Shown one piece after another: positions 1 through 13,325 of a stretch of DNA of 64,000 nt (position 1 is the first letter of the stretch; every line of letters starts with the position of its first letter). The stretch lies in contig CM052358.1 in the NCBI GenBank assembly GCA_028551475.1, positions 8,787,938 to 8,851,937 of the forward strand, written 5' to 3'. The notes below the pieces were generated by a model. It was not told the DNA's origin, made no database searches, and was given only the letters and a program-made list of their open reading frames with translations. The position numbers and the translations under genes are program-made. The stretch comes from Casuarina equisetifolia. Lineage: Eukaryota > Streptophyta > Magnoliopsida > Fagales > Casuarinaceae.

Positions 1-1260
1 TTGAGTTCCTCACTGACAGCAGAGTTAGGTCAGGAGGGAGCGTAAAGAATAAGAAACACCAAAAGCAAAGGGACGTCTATATCTCCACGATTATGTTTGG
101 ACCAAATAAAGCCAATTTAGCAAAGGCACAAGAGTGGGGCTGGTCATCTGTCGCCTCCTTCAGTCACTTGGACCAGACAAACGGCCAATTCTCTCGTTTC
201 CTTTTTATGTTATTTGATTCTTATTTTTATTCTTATTTTTATTTTTATTGTTTTGGGTGTTTGAGGACAATTAAGGTGGTCTTGTCGAACATGTTGTAAG
301 AGAGTGGCATTTGTAAGTGTCCGTTGTCCAATCCTTTTCCAATAAAGACAACGCAAACCAGATGTATATAGTAGCCTTTTGGAACTGTGAAAGAATGTCT
401 GATTTATAATTGTAAATCATATCAGTATCGGATATCGATGCATAACCCCAATAGTAAATCGTTGCCCTCCATGTGAGGCTAAAGTTAGGAGTCACTGTAA
501 AAGGCAGGTGGTGGCATTTATTATGCAGTGGATTAAAAATGGATTGGTGGGAACGGAACAAATTCTTAAGAAGCAGAAAGATAAGATATGCCTGGCAAAG
601 TTTTGGATGCGTGTGTTAGAAATCAGTGCATCGGAGAACAACAATGGACTCTGGTGCTACTCGCTGTTTTGCAATTGCAGTGCAACCCCTTTCTACGGAA
701 CGCATACTGCAATGCCTTGTATCTTAGTTTTTGTGGTCAAAAGCCTACATTCCCTGTTCTTACCTCTTTCACAGGATTTTCGCTGCAATCCTTTTCCGTT
801 CTCAATGATATCCTTACTGCTTTCTCGGGTCTGTCAATCTTTGGTTGTCTAGCTATTGAAGGTGGATGGTTACTGAACAAAAACGGTGGGAGTGTGAAAA
901 AAGGAAGTTGCACCGACGCCTGCGATAGCTTCTCAAGTTTCTCGGTGAAGCCAAAGGTCAAGATTCTGTCGGAGCGAGTACAGCCCTTACAAAGTGTACC
1001 AGAACAGCCTTGCAAACGCACCGAACCACCGCTATCAAAAGATGAAGCCAAGAATAAAGATGATATTATTAGGATTAAACAATACGTAAAGGGCAAGAAA
1101 ATCATTGAAAGAGAGAATAAAGGGGAACAAAGGAAGAAAATTGCACGTGATCATGGAAGCAAGTAAGCCTTCTTCCTCCTAGTTTTCTAAAAAGAGGTGT
1201 GTTACTTGCATTTCAAGTCTTGAATCGCTTTTCCGTTTACCATGACATGGTTCTACTAAA
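1..1260. other. Upstream region, no confirmed gene
   Basis: This stretch lies upstream of the subtilase gene. The only sizeable open frame starts with ATG at 588 and stops at 1166 (+, 192 codons). Its first half is hydrophobic and Cys-rich and its second half is Lys/Glu/Asp-rich. I recognise no family, and no splice-site or homology evidence supports it. It could be a decayed gene, the last exon of a gene starting outside the window, or chance. Positions 200-255 are a T-rich tract of ttattt(t) units. Confidence 0.3.
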
Positions 1261-1268
1261 TATAAAAG
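1261..1268 (+). promoter_or_regulatory. TATA box of the subtilase gene
   Basis: TATAAAAG lies 74 bp upstream of the ATG at 1342, the right place for a core promoter with a short 5' UTR. The consensus match is seen directly; its function is inferred. Confidence 0.55.
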
Positions 1269-1341
1269 AAGGCACTTTAATAAGTGGTGGCATTAGCAAC
1301 TCGTTCCATTCACTTGTACAAGCACCGACATCTTACCTTCC

Positions 1342-4300
1342 ATGGCTTCCCTTCTGCAACTCCTCTACTTCCTATCCGTGCCATGCATTCTCATCCGTGG
1401 CATCGCTGCTTCGAATCGGACTCCCAAGGTGAACTTTTGAATTGGGTTTGCTTGAAATCACAGTTTTGTAGTTGTGTTTCTCTCTCTTTGGCTGATGATG
1501 GAACGATACGCAAACGAAACTATTTGGTTTTCGTATGACGTTTTTTGAAGCTATATGGCACTGACAATTCAATGTCTGCATTTCTGTTGTTCTTCTTTTT
1601 GGTTGTTTCCTACCTCATTGAAATTCATCGTGCCTGCAAAAGCAAAAAGATGCAGACACGTTGACTTCTATCAGTAAACTTTTGTTGTTTCTTGGCAGCC
1701 TTATGTCGTTTACATGGGAAGTTCAACATCAAACAGTGATGGAGATGTTCAAGTTTCAGAATCAGCTCATTTGCAATTATTGTCTTCCATTATACCAAGG
1801 TTGTCACCATCATCATCAATGATCGCCTTGTTATTTTTGTTTTCTGTCTCAATATTCGAAGTAAAAGCGAACTTTTTCCTCCCTTCTGGGCAGTGAAGAG
1901 AGTGGAAGAATATCTCTTACCCACCATTATAATCATGCTTTCAAAGGTTTCTCTGCGATGCTTACTGAAGATGAAGCTGCTATATTATCTGGTAACCATC
2001 TTCCACTCTCTGTCTTCCATAAACGCTTTACGGAATTTTATAATCTAGGGTGCAGACGAATATGACGTATTTGGACTTTTACACTCAAAAAAATCGCAAA
2101 GCCGAGATGATAAGATGCTCTGCTTTTGAATTATTATGGCACCACGTGATGGGTAGCTTGTTAGGACTGTGATCATTGTATCTTACTCCATTTTAAAATA
2201 ACACTAAAGATTTGAAGAACTTTGAAGATGGATTAATGAGTTGAGAAAAATCCGGATCCTTAGAAAGTGAAATAGTTACATTGTTTAATCTACTGCGTCA
2301 AATTTATCTGTACAGAAATTAACTTTTCATTCATGCTTAAGTTGAACTGAACCCTCTGTCAATGGAAATGCGAAAGCAGGTCGTCAAGATATTGTGTCCG
2401 TCTTTCCCGACTCTGTTCTTCAACTCCACACAACGCGTTCTTGGGATTTCTTGGTAGCGGAGTCTGGCCTGAGGGGGACAAGCCCAAAATATAAGTATGG
2501 CCCGAGTGATGTCATAATTGGGATGATAGACACAGGTAACTTCTACCCCAAAATAACACAATGATAAAAGGGCAAAAAGAAGTGCATTCAGCTTTTCATT
2601 TTCGATAGTTCTTCTATGAATGAGTGCCTTAACAACTGGGAAAAAAGGAGGTGTCAAATCTGTGATTTCCATTTCAAGCGGGGATATCTCCAAGCAATGA
2701 TGGTACCGAGATCTTTAATTAGCTTTTCTTGACTTTGAAGTGGTATGTTTTGTTATTTTATTTGATTCTTTTGAAGAAAGTATGAAAGAATGTGTTATTT
2801 GTTACTCCAAAGTCGTAAAAATGGTGGTTTAGTAATAGAAAGGACCTCAAAAGCATGAAGATTCACAGTAAAATAAAATCTTTTCATGTTATTTAATATT
2901 TTTGTATAGAATTTAATTGTTATTTTCTTTTAAAATAACTCATGTATTTTCAAGATGTTGAAATTGAGTCCACGAGATCCCAAATAGTACTTATTCACTA
3001 CTAGGCTAGGCACTTATTAATAATATTATTGTCATTGAATGAATGAAAAAACATTATCTAAGTTATTCATTGTTTTTAGTCAAAAAATTTAGTAAATTCA
3101 GACCCATTAATTAAAAAAAGTATATCAATTTTTATTATTATCCTTTATATTTTGATCAATTACTTCTTCTCTCTGATTATTGTTTCTCTGTATCATGAGA
3201 ACGAAGGAAAGCCACTTCACTTTTCCTTTTCAAACCATTAAATTACTAGAGAGGGGCGCAATTTTATCATTTCAGGCTAAGATGCAAAAATGCTGGAACT
3301 TAGGATTCCAACAGAGCACTACTATGAGTTCTTACGTGTATAAGGCCAGTCTTAGCCAAACATTAAAGAAAAAGGAGAGAAGTGAGATCGACGTAAAGGA
3401 AGGCCAACATTGCAAGTCATCTTATGCATTATATTACTGCATGATTACATCTACTTGCATTATTCATTCCTTAACGTTTTAACCTTACTCCTAACTTCCA
3501 TTATTCTGTCCGTGAGTGATATCTACGCTAAATCTTTATGGTCAAAATGAGCCATTTGAATACAAGAAAAAGAAGTTCGACAGATTTGAATAGCTTTTAA
3601 ATTATTCTATTACAAGAAATAGGGGCTGTAAATGACAAATTTTATTAATATATTTTTTTGCCCTTTTTTTTCAACCATCTCTCAAGGGATATGGCCTGAG
3701 TCCCCGAGTTTCAGTGACAAGGGAATTGGGAAAATTCCTTCGAGATGGAAAGGAGTTTGCATGGAGGGGCCTGACTTCAAGAAATCCAATTGTAATAGGT
3801 AAATCTATATATTCTCTTTTATCCAAAGTAAACATTAAGCTCAAAAGCACTACCTGTCGTGTTAGGTACGAACCAGCACTTTCAAAAGGGCTTGTTCTGT
3901 AGCAAAAATGCGAATCCAAAGAAGAAAATATATAAAAAAATGTATGGCTTAAAAAGAACTCTAGGGTGAGAATATGTTTTACGTGTGTGCAATACAGGAA
4001 GTTGATAGGAGCAAGATACTACAAGATCCCGCTGATGGAATCGCATGGTAACAAGAGCAGTGTAGCTAAAACCTCAGGCTCTCCAAGGGATTCTGTCGGC
4101 CACGGCACTCATACTGCATCTACGGCAGCAGGCTCCTGGGTTGTCAATGCCGGCTATTATGGCTTGGCAAAAGGAAAGGCTAGAGGTGGCTTACCTTCAG
4201 CCAGGATAGCCACCTACAAGGCATGCTCCGAAGAAGGATGCGCAAGCTCCACCTTACTGAAGGCTTTTGATGATGCACTTCATGACGGAGTAGACATAAT

Positions 4301-7169
4301 ATCAGTTTCCATTGGGATGACCTCGTTCTTCCAATCGGACTTCTTAAGTGATCCCATATCCATTGGATCATTTCATGCAGAGCAAATGGGGGTTATGGTG
4401 GTTTGCTCAGGCGGGAATGAAGGTCCTCAGCCTTACACCGTCGTTAATACGGCTCCATGGATCTTTACTGTTGCTGCTTCTAATATTGACAGGGATTTCC
4501 AGTCTACCGTGTTGCTTGGGAACGGGAAAAAGTACCGAGTAAGATATTTTATGAAGTGCGCATAACTTATCTTGCTTCACCTTTTGCTACTTATTGAGGT
4601 TCAATTTTTTTCAATTTTTTTTTCTATCTGTTTTGTCTTTCAGGGATCAGCCATTAACTTTTTAAAACTTACCAAGGGGAAAATGTATCCTCTCGTATTT
4701 GGAGTGGATGTTGCTGCTAAGTTTACCCCCATAAATGAAGCAAGGTACTCTTGGATTATTATTTTTCGACTACTGCCTTTTTTTTTTTTTTTTGACATCT
4801 TGGAAATGCTTATTGATGATAAATGAAAATGATGTCTCAAAGTAATGAACTTTCCAAGTACATTCGTTCTCTTCTGCGAACTTAAAATAATTAGGATTCA
4901 GCAGGAGTACTATAGTCTGCCTTTTCCGTTTTCAAATTAAGAACTACTCCTCTTCATGGTAAACTGCAGAAATTGCTACCCAGGATCATTAGATCCAAAG
5001 AAAGTTGCAGGCAAGATTGTTGTTTGTGTTGATGATGAAGAAATCGTTTCAAGACGAATCAAGATGTTAGTTGTAGAAGATGTGAAAGCGAAGGGGTTGA
5101 TCTTAATCAGCGAGTCTCAGAAAGGAGTACCTTTTGATTCAGGCAGTTTCCCTTTCACACAAGTTGGAAATACTGAAGGACTGCACATTCTTAAGTACGT
5201 CAATTCCACAAAGTAAGCATTTCTTAGATGTATGCATTCGATTTATGTTCTATCTTTTTTATTTAACTCAGATTTTTGTTATTCTCCTGTTACTTTTTTT
5301 TTTTTTCACGTGAACATCCTCTTAAGTTCTTTGTTCGGCTTGTCTTGAAGTAACATACCGCAACTAAACTTTTATTCATATGATTTATTCTCACTGAGGA
5401 TCCTTGCTTTCTAGTTGAACTTACCCTTCAATATACTACTTTGATTCCACTATAGATTCCACATTTCGCATAATGCTTCAACGCAGATATAAGTTCGATG
5501 AAATCAAGATTGGGGCATTCCTCAAGAAAAATGTTACGAACTGGGGTGTTTCAGTAAGTCTAGAAAGTATAAAACCCCTCTTAACTAGATATCCCTATAA
5601 GGAAATTTTATCATTTCTAGCATATCTTGAGATAGGCCATCTATGGTCTTACAACACCATAGTTCCTGATCTGTTCTGAAGTTCCTTCTTCTAATGCCAG
5701 TCCATATCAAGGTCATTCCTTTCAGCTCGTGAAAAAAGATTGTGGGAGCTTTTGCTAAATGGCATGAATTCCATATAACCGTGTCAGCTAGGCACTCATC
5801 TTTTTCTGCTTCTATAAAACAGGAATCCAACAGCAAAAATCCTTCCAACTATTGAAGTTCCAAGATATAGACCTGCACCAGTTGTAGCATTTTTCTCATC
5901 CAGAGGTCCTGGACAGCTTACAGAAAACATTCTTAAGGTCCCTTTTCTTTCTCATGTACCTTAAGATGTGTAGGATTATAGATGCTTCTATCAAAACATT
6001 TGTTGCATAATGTACACTGGTAACTTATGCACTCTTTTAGTCTTTCAGCATACTCAAGCATATTTAACATGATTTATTATTTACGTAGCTGGCTAACCGA
6101 AGTTGAATATGTAATTTGCCACTCAGCCAGATATAATGGCCCCAGGAGTGGCCATTTTGGCTGCGATGATTCCAAATACTGAACCTAGAAGTGTTCCAAT
6201 GGGTAAGATGCCATCCCAATTTGCATTAAAATCTGGAACATCAATGGCTTGTCCACATGTGACCGGTGCTGCTTCGTTGGTGAAGTCAGTGCACTATGGA
6301 TGGACTCCTTCCATGATCAAATCAGCACTCATGACAACCGGTATGTTTCAGATGCTGGAAACTAAGCACGATGTCTCTCTGCACTTAGCAAACAATATCT
6401 TGGATATTAATGCTTTAAAGTTATTGAGAGACACAACAACCCGTTATTCAAGAATTTTTTCATTTAAAGTTCATAGTGTTCTGCTAACAAGCATTTTAGA
6501 GAATGTTTATTGATCTTCTGTCGCTGAGTTGATGTATTTGTTGGAATATCTCATAGTTCATAGGAATGCGCTTATCAGGTAGTGCCTTCACTAATCTTTT
6601 GTCTTTCTTATTTTGCAGCCACACTGTACAACAACATGAGAAAACCTCTGACAAACGGTTCAAACGAATTTGCAAATCCACATGAGATGGGTGTTGGAGA
6701 AATAAGCCCCGACAGAGCTCTAAATCCAGGATTGGTCTTTGAAACCACAACAGAAGACTATCTTCAATTCCTTTGTTACTGTGGCTACTCAAAGAAAAAT
6801 ATAAGATCTATGTTAAACACTAACTTCAACTGCCCAAAGAACTCCGTGGAAGAACTCATCTCAAATGTCAATTACCCATCAATCTCCATAGCTAAGCTCG
6901 GTCGCCATCAAACTGCCAAAACAATCAAACGGACTGTAACCAACGTTGGTTTGTCAAATACAACATACATTGCTAAAGTGCATGGTCCTGTGGGGTTGCT
7001 GGTCAAGGTATTTCCTCAGAAGCTTGTTTTTCTGAAGGGTGTGAGAAGGTTGTCCTACACTGTCTCATTCTCTGGGAAGGAAGCTCCTAGTGGCTACATT
7101 TTTGGATCTCTTACATGGTTTGATGGCCAACATTCCGTCCGCACAGTGTTTACAGTGAATGTTGAATAA
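1342..7169 (+). CDS. SBT5-type secreted subtilisin-like serine protease (subtilase, S8A)
   Basis: Eleven exons keep one frame through GT-AG introns: 1342-1428, 1699-1799, 1894-1991, 2380-2535, 3687-3798, 3998-4538, 4644-4744, 4970-5212, 5823-5937, 6127-6340 and 6619-7169. The product is 772 aa, normal for plant subtilases. Residues 1-25 or so are a hydrophobic signal peptide (start [10 protein letters not shown]). An I9-type propeptide begins at PYVVYMG (about 30-107). The triad is Asp146 (IDTG), His220 (GHGTH) and Ser557 (GTSMACP), with oxyanion-hole Asn325 (GGNEGP). A PA-like insert lies between His and Ser, and an Fn3-like C-terminal domain follows. Family knowledge: these enzymes are secreted to the apoplast or cell wall, mature by propeptide autocleavage and cut precursor peptides or wall proteins. 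The sequence looks closest to the SBT5/CO2-response secreted protease group; the subgroup is by eye. No broken exon or missing catalytic residue is seen, so it is probably functional. Confidence 0.93.
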
Positions 7170-8143
7170 TTTGCGATAAGGTATTTGTAAAATAAGAAGG
7201 TGGGAATCATATAACATGGAATTGTTTTCTCTTGTAGTCAGATGTATGAGTTTTTCTTATTTTTTGCTGAGTCCATGTCTAGCATACCAATTCTGCTCAA
7301 GTTTCTACCCACTAAGAGGAAGAATCAGGTATGGTCACTTGCAACTGTTAGCTTTCTTATGAAGAAACTGCCACAGCAAGACACTGTTCGCATATCCAAC
7401 AAACCATTCTCCAACGTTAGCTTTAGTTGGCTGTAATGTCATTTATTATGAATTAGGCTCTTAGTGGGTTACTCCCAAAAGACGTTGGACGATGAGTAAT
7501 GACTTAAAATTTTTATAAACCTATCGAGGTGCTTTATTGCGTGCAACTTAGGACAGGCACTACGACACCTCCTAGAAGGAGAAACTAGGTCATGGACACT
7601 AGCACTTACAAGCTTTCCTGTGGGTAAATTTCCCACATTAAGATGTCGTTACATTTCCATCATCACATGTTTTCTTAGTTATCAATACTAAAAGCAATGA
7701 TTTTGCCTCTTTTGTTGGCGGCTTTGATTCTTTTTTATCCACTGCTACAAACTTTGTCATCAATTTTTCATCAAGTATAATCCAACTTTTGTTATTAGTG
7801 ATAGGATAACTATATTTACAGAACAACCATGTTAGTGTTTTGACCCTTTTTTCATCTTGTATGAGACCGAAAAGTTTTCTACGGCAAAGGAAAAATAATT
7901 CTTACTCTCATTGTACGACATTGGGATGCCAAGCTTGTTTAGTTTCTTTATTCATCAATTATCCTTAATTGTTCATTGATTGGCTAGTTTTTGAGGGAAA
8001 AAGTTAAATTCTTTTTAGTATGGTATCAAAAATCAAGTTCAAATATAGCATTCGATCATAGACTAAGTTCCTATGATCTTTGTCCTATTAGTCTATCTTA
8101 GTATTTGTGGATCGAATCAAGTGCATCATCCTATTATGAACTA
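7170..8143. other. Subtilase 3' flank, AT-rich intergenic DNA
   Basis: The 3' UTR probably occupies the first few hundred bases. The short frame at 7242-7436 resembles nothing known. The rest is AT-rich without a supported gene. Near 8024 the sequence tggtatcaaa resembles a primer-binding site, hinting at an older LTR fragment just outside the copia LTR, but I cannot delimit one. Confidence 0.4.
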
Positions 8144-8425
8144 TGTTTGAGATAATAATGATAATAGGAAGATTTTATGTCATTTTTAGTATATATTCAA
8201 AGAAATCACTTTATACTTAGAATGCGAGTATATGAAAAGAACAATTATTATAATATGTCATTTATTTCTTGATTGTAATTAGAATAATTGCTTTCCTTAT
8301 ATAAGTCCCCCAATACATGTGATTGTAGATGAAGGTCAACAATACAAACAATTAAGCTAGTAATACAAAATTTCCTTCTGATCTCAATTTAGCTCTCTAA
8401 ATTAGTTCTTTTTGGTCTTCTAACA
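8144..8425 (+). repeat. 5' LTR of a decayed Ty1/copia element
   Basis: The segment begins TGTTTGAGAT and ends CA directly before a primer-binding-site-like sequence, giving a 282-bp TG...CA LTR. It has a TATA-like ttatataag near 8298. Its first 140 bp or so align by eye, with gaps and substitutions, to sequence starting TGTTGGATAT at 24618. That right-hand copy sits just after an RNase H relic, as a 3' LTR should. The divergence indicates an old insertion. Confidence 0.65.
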
Positions 8426-8436
8426 TGGTATTAGAG
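8426..8436 (+). other. Primer-binding site, initiator-tRNA-Met type
   Basis: TGGTATTAGAG follows the LTR end at once. It differs by one base from the TGGTATCAGAG typical of plant copia elements primed by initiator Met-tRNA. It supports both the LTR boundary and the + orientation of the element. Confidence 0.65.
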
Positions 8437-9789
8437 TTTTTTTTGTAAAAAAATATGCTTCTGTAAGTACGGATTTAATGCCATTCCCTTGCAACAATCT
8501 CAACGATTTCCCAATCTACAAAATTTGTTAGCCTTTTGGCACAACAATTGGCAAACTAAACCCAAAACAATTTACCAAACAACAGAAAAGGCTCACAACG
8601 ACCAATCCTGTCCATTACCATGCCCAAAACAACGAGATCCCATACGGATCTGAACTCACACGACTTTGGGTCATTCTGTATCAAGTTTCGTGGGTCACAT
8701 AGGCCCAATTGGTACACCAAGCCAATCGGGGCAAGGATAGAATCCTCACCCATTTTACTACCCTTTGCAACCATCAAGGAGCAGGTGAAAGCTTGTTGAT
8801 GTGCTCTACTCTCCGGCAAGCAACGATTTCGAGCTAATGCTCGTCCGTCAGCCACTTTTGAAGCCAACAACTGCTTCGAGTTTTCTTGCCATGCTCAGAA
8901 CAAGCAAACCGAAGCTCGCTTAGCATTGGGAGCGATGTAACCGCTTGGTTTTAACAATGGATGGAACTTGAAACAATGCAACCATTCATAATTTTTTTTC
9001 TTCCACTATAAGACTTTCACTATGAACATGCTTTCTTTGTTCTTGATTGCAATGTACTACTTAGAGCATTTTGTCCAAACCCTTGAGCAGCTCCTCTGCT
9101 TCATAAAGCTCCCTCGAAAGAGCGAACCATTAATAACTTTGCCTTGACAGCTTCCATTAGAAATTTAAGGTTGGATTAGAGGACAATCCCTAGTTAAAGG
9201 TATATAATAGGTAGGCATTTTATGCCCAAACCATTCATACATAATCCTATACATTAAATGTAGTGAATTTAAAAGACATAAAGCAAACCCCTTCAACAAG
9301 GTCAATAATGTTCCAAATTAAGCTAATCTTCCTAAGTCCATTTTCTATAGTTACTTGGCAAACAAACTAAAGTGGAGAATATTTTCATTCTAGTAATTGA
9401 GTACTCAAAGTTTGCAAATTCATCTGCCTAAAAGTAATTGAGAACTCAATTATTTATCTTACCTCTTTATTTATCTTGCAAAATATGACTTTTCAAGATT
9501 AATTGAACACTCAAAGTGGTGTAATTGAGTACTCAAAGCTCTTCTCAAGATTAACAACCTTGCCTCTTTATTTATTTTGCAAAATAAGACTTCAAATTTA
9601 ATTTGGTTTTGCCTCCAAATAATGTAAGGATAATAAATGTTAGCTTCAATTTTTCTTGATTTTGTCCATTTCAGAACCTACTAACTAAAAAACTAATAGG
9701 CTTAGGTAAAGTTAACATAGACTTTATTATTAGCTTTCTTCTTTTTACATGTCATAATTCTATATTTTCTTTTCTAATTTGCTATATAT
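8437..9789. other. Decayed gag/protease region, no intact frame
   Basis: This is where gag and protease would lie in a copia element, but no conserved motif is readable. Between about 9380 and 9600 short phrases recur (for example 'ttgagtactcaaag' and 'cctctttatttat'), so there are local imperfect duplications. The 104-codon frame on the minus strand at 8556-8870 matches no family I know. Confidence 0.35.
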
Positions 9790-9960
9790 CCATTGTCTAA
9801 ACAAACACATGCCTTTTTCCCAAACTCACGAACTCCATCTCCTTTTTCACTAGTCCACTTGGACATTTGGGGTCTTTTCACATACCTCATCATGATAGAT
9901 TTATGCATTTCTTAACTAAGGTTGATAATTTTTCTTATAGCATTTATGTTTTCCTTAAAT
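9790..9960 (+). pseudogene. Copia integrase relic
   Basis: From 9790 the + strand reads PLSKQTHAFFPNSRTPSPF, then LVHLDIWGLF. After a frameshift it reads DRFMHFLTKVDNFSYSIYVF and then a stop. Copia integrases have PLxKQT...FDLIHxDxWGP...G..YFLTxVDDxSRxTWVYLLK in this order. The HxDxWG motif with its Asp is recognisable. A frameshift near 9875 and an in-frame stop near 9958 show that it is dead. Confidence 0.75.
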
Positions 9961-10194
9961 GATCTAGGGCCCAAGCTCTGGCCTAAATAGCAAAATTTTA
10001 TTTCACCTTCTAAACACAATTGGGATTTAATAATGCCCATTAATTTTTCAATTACAAATGTTCTTCATTTTTCTGAAGCATATGATATTATCTATAGAAG
10101 TTTTCGCTCTTACACTTCTTAACATAATCTTGTTATTAGCAAAAACACTATTATTTCCTTGAAGTAGCTAGGTTCCTAAACCAACAATCCCATA

Positions 10195-12080
10195 TATTTA
10201 AAACTAGGAATTTTTCTACTTTATCTTAAGCTCATTTTGTTATAATGTTATAGGAATCATAACCTTTTTCTTGGATTTAGATTGTGATTGGCCATTAAAT
10301 TTTTCTTTTCTCAAAATCAAAAAAATTCTTATATTTTTTACTATTTACTAGAGGGTTTCCTACAAAGGAAAGTCTATTGGCATGTTCAGTAGTCCAATTA
10401 AGGATGTTGGGCCATGGGGAGGGATTTTATTTAAATAAGGAGACTTTCTACTCTATCTTAAACCTATTTTATTATAATCATGTTATAATTGTAACCCTTT
10501 TTATTCAATTTAGATTGCGATTGGCTTCTAGATTCTCATTTTCTAAAAAATAGAGAAATTTCTAGATTCTTTACTATTAACTAAAGGATTTTTAGTTGTC
10601 CAACTAAAAATGTTGAGTCTTTAGGATGTATTTTCTACTCCATCTTAACCTCATTTATTATAACGTTGTATGAATAATAAATTTTTTCTTGGATTTAGAT
10701 TGTGACCAGCTTCTTGATTTTCTTTTTCTAAAAAATAGAGAAATTTTCATATTCTTTACTATTTACTATAGGATTTCCTATAGACAAAAAGTTTGTTGGC
10801 TTGCTCAACAATTTGATTAAGAATGCTAGGTCCTTGGAAATGATTTTATTTAAACTGAGAAATTTTCTACTTCATCTTAAGCTTATTTTATTATAATGCT
10901 ATTGGAATTGTAAACTTTTTTCTTGGATTTTAACTATGATTGGCCTCCAAATTTTTGTTTTCTCAAAAACAATGGAATTCCTAAATTCATTACAATTTAC
11001 TATAGGATTTCATGTAAAGGAAGAATTTGTTGACTTGTTTAGCAATTTGATTAAGAATATTAGGCCATTAGGAGAGATTTTATTTAAACTAAGAAAATTT
11101 TCTACTTCATCATAAGCGAAGTTTATTCTAAGTTGTCAAAATTGTAAACTTTTTTTTGGAATTAGACTACAAACGGTTTCTAAATTTTCTATTTCTAAAA
11201 AATAAAGAAATTCTTAGATTCATTACTATCTACTAGAAGATTTCTTGTAGAGGAAGAGTTTGTTGGCATCTTTAACAATTTGATTAATAATGTTGGGCCA
11301 TTAAGGGGAATTTTCTTGAAATTAAGAAATTTTCTACTCTATTTTCAGCTCATTCTATTATAATCCTACTACAATTGTAAACTTCTTGGATTTAAACTAA
11401 AATTAACCTTTAGATTTTCCTTTTTTTTTTTTCAAAAATAGAGAAATTTCTTTTTTTTTTTTAATTTTGACTAAAGGATTTTCTATAGAGGAAGAGTATG
11501 TTGGCTTGTTAAATTGTTTGATTATGGATGTTAAGCCATTTGGAAGGATTTTATTTAAACTAGGAAATTATACCCCATCTTAAGCTCATTTTATTATAAT
11601 GCTATTGGAGTTGTAATCTTTTTCTTGAATTTAGACTACAATCCGCTTCTAAGTTTTTCTTTTTTCAAAAACAAAGAAATTCCTAGATTTATTACAATTT
11701 ACTAGAAGATTTCTTGTAGAGAAAGAATTTGTTGGCTTGTTCAACAGTTTGATTAAGGATGTTAGGCCATTGGGAGGGATTTTATTTAAACTAGGAATTT
11801 TTCTACTTCATCATAAGCTAATTTTACTATAATATTGTTAGAATTATAAACTTTTTCTTGGATTTAGGTGACAATCAACTTCTAAATTTTTTGTTTTTCA
11901 CAAACAAAGAAATTCCTAGATTCATTACTATTTACTAGAAGATTTATTCTAAAGGAAGAGTCAGTCGGCATATTGAGTAGTTTGATTAATAATGTTAAGG
12001 CATTAACGGGGATTTTATTGAAATTAGGAAATTTTCTACCCTATCTCAAGCTTATTTTATTATAATCTTGCTGGAATTGG
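10195..12080 (+). repeat. Satellite block 1: about eight 230-bp monomers
   Basis: An AT-rich unit of about 210-240 bp recurs head to tail. Its landmarks are 'ttttctact...atcttaagctcattttattataatg', 'ttcttggatttagactacaa', 'aaagaaattcctagattcatta', 'actagaggatttcctataga', 'tttgttggcttgttcaac' and 'taaggatgttaggccatt'. The last landmark falls near 10409, 10615, 10827, 11060, 11295, 11535, 11764 and 11995. Monomers differ by substitutions and small indels. No open frame persists, so this is satellite-like and non-coding. Confidence 0.9.
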
Positions 12081-12444
12081 AATTCACATATTATATTTGT
12101 TTGGACTTATCTTACTTGTCTCATTCTACAAATTATCACAAACCTAAGCCAATAACTCATATAAGTTAAGATCTATCTTTAAATATTATAAAGCACCTTT
12201 TTTTATTTAGAATGAAATAAAAGAGTATTTTTTTGGAATGCAAGAAATATTTGATTATGAGTTAAGACAACATAAAAACCTTCCAATTCTCTAATTAATG
12301 AGTGGAAAAATTGGCTAAAAAGTCATTATTAATATAATTTATTTCATATTAGCTGGTTAAGATTAGTATCACAAAAGTAGTGAAATATAGTCAATCAATA
12401 TCAATGCCATATGATTAATAATACATATTTAGACAAATGTGTAA
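12081..12444 (+). repeat. Spacer between satellite blocks, duplicated at 13.6 kb
   Basis: This non-monomer sequence contains 'aagatctatctttaaatattata', 'aaataaaagagtatttt' and 'agtcaatcaatatcaatgcc'. It recurs almost unchanged at about 13641-13925, offset by about 1478 bp. It marks the left part of the 1.48-kb segmental duplication. Confidence 0.8.
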
Positions 12445-13325
12445 CCTTATTGAATTTAGACTATAATCAACCTTTAGATTTTCTTGTTTAAAAAATAGAG
12501 ATATTCTTAAAAAATTTAATATTTATTAGAGGATTTCCTATAGAAGAAAAGTATGTTAGCTTCTTCAATTGCTCAATTAAGGATGTTAGGCCATTTGGAG
12601 GGATTTTATTTAAATTAGGATATTTTCTACTTCATCTTAAGCTCATTTTATTATAATGCTATTGGAGTTGTAACCTTTTCTTGGATTTAGACTACAATCA
12701 ACTTTTAAATTTTCCTTTTCTTAAAAACAAAGAAATTCCTAGATTTATTACAATTTACTAAAGGATTTCTCATAAAGGAAGAATTTGTTCGCTTGTTCAT
12801 TAGTTTAATTAAAGATGCTAGGCCATCGCAAGGGATTTTATTTAAAATATGAAATTTTCTACTTCATTATTAACTAATTTTATTATAATGTTGTTAGAAT
12901 TGTAAATTTTTTCTTGGATTTAGACAATAATTGGCTTCTAAATTTTTCATTTCTAAAAAATAAAGAAATTCATAGATTCATTACTATTTATTAGAAGATT
13001 TCTTGTAAAAGAAGAGTTTGTTGGTATATTCAGTTGATTAACAATGTTGGGCCATTATAAGGAATTTTGTTGAAACTAGGAAGTTTTCTACTCTATCTTA
13101 AGCTCATTTTATTATAATCTTGCTGTAATTGTAATCTTAGACTACAATTGTCCTTTAGATTTTTCTTTTCTCAAAAATAGAGAAATTCTTAAATTTTTTA
13201 ATATTTATTAGGGGATTTCCTATAGAAGAACAGTATGTTGGCTTGTTCAATTGTTCAATTGTTCAATTAAGGATGTTAGGCCATTTGGAAGGATTTTATT
13301 TAAATTAGGAAATTTTCTACTCATT
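12445..13325 (+). repeat. Satellite block 2: four monomers
   Basis: Four further copies of the 230-bp unit, with the 'ggatgttaggccat' landmark near 12581, 12815, 13041 and 13271. Their variants follow an A-B-C-A order: 'ccatttgg', 'ccatcgcaa', 'ccattataagg', 'ccatttgg'. The block lies inside the first copy of the 1.48-kb duplication. Confidence 0.88.
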
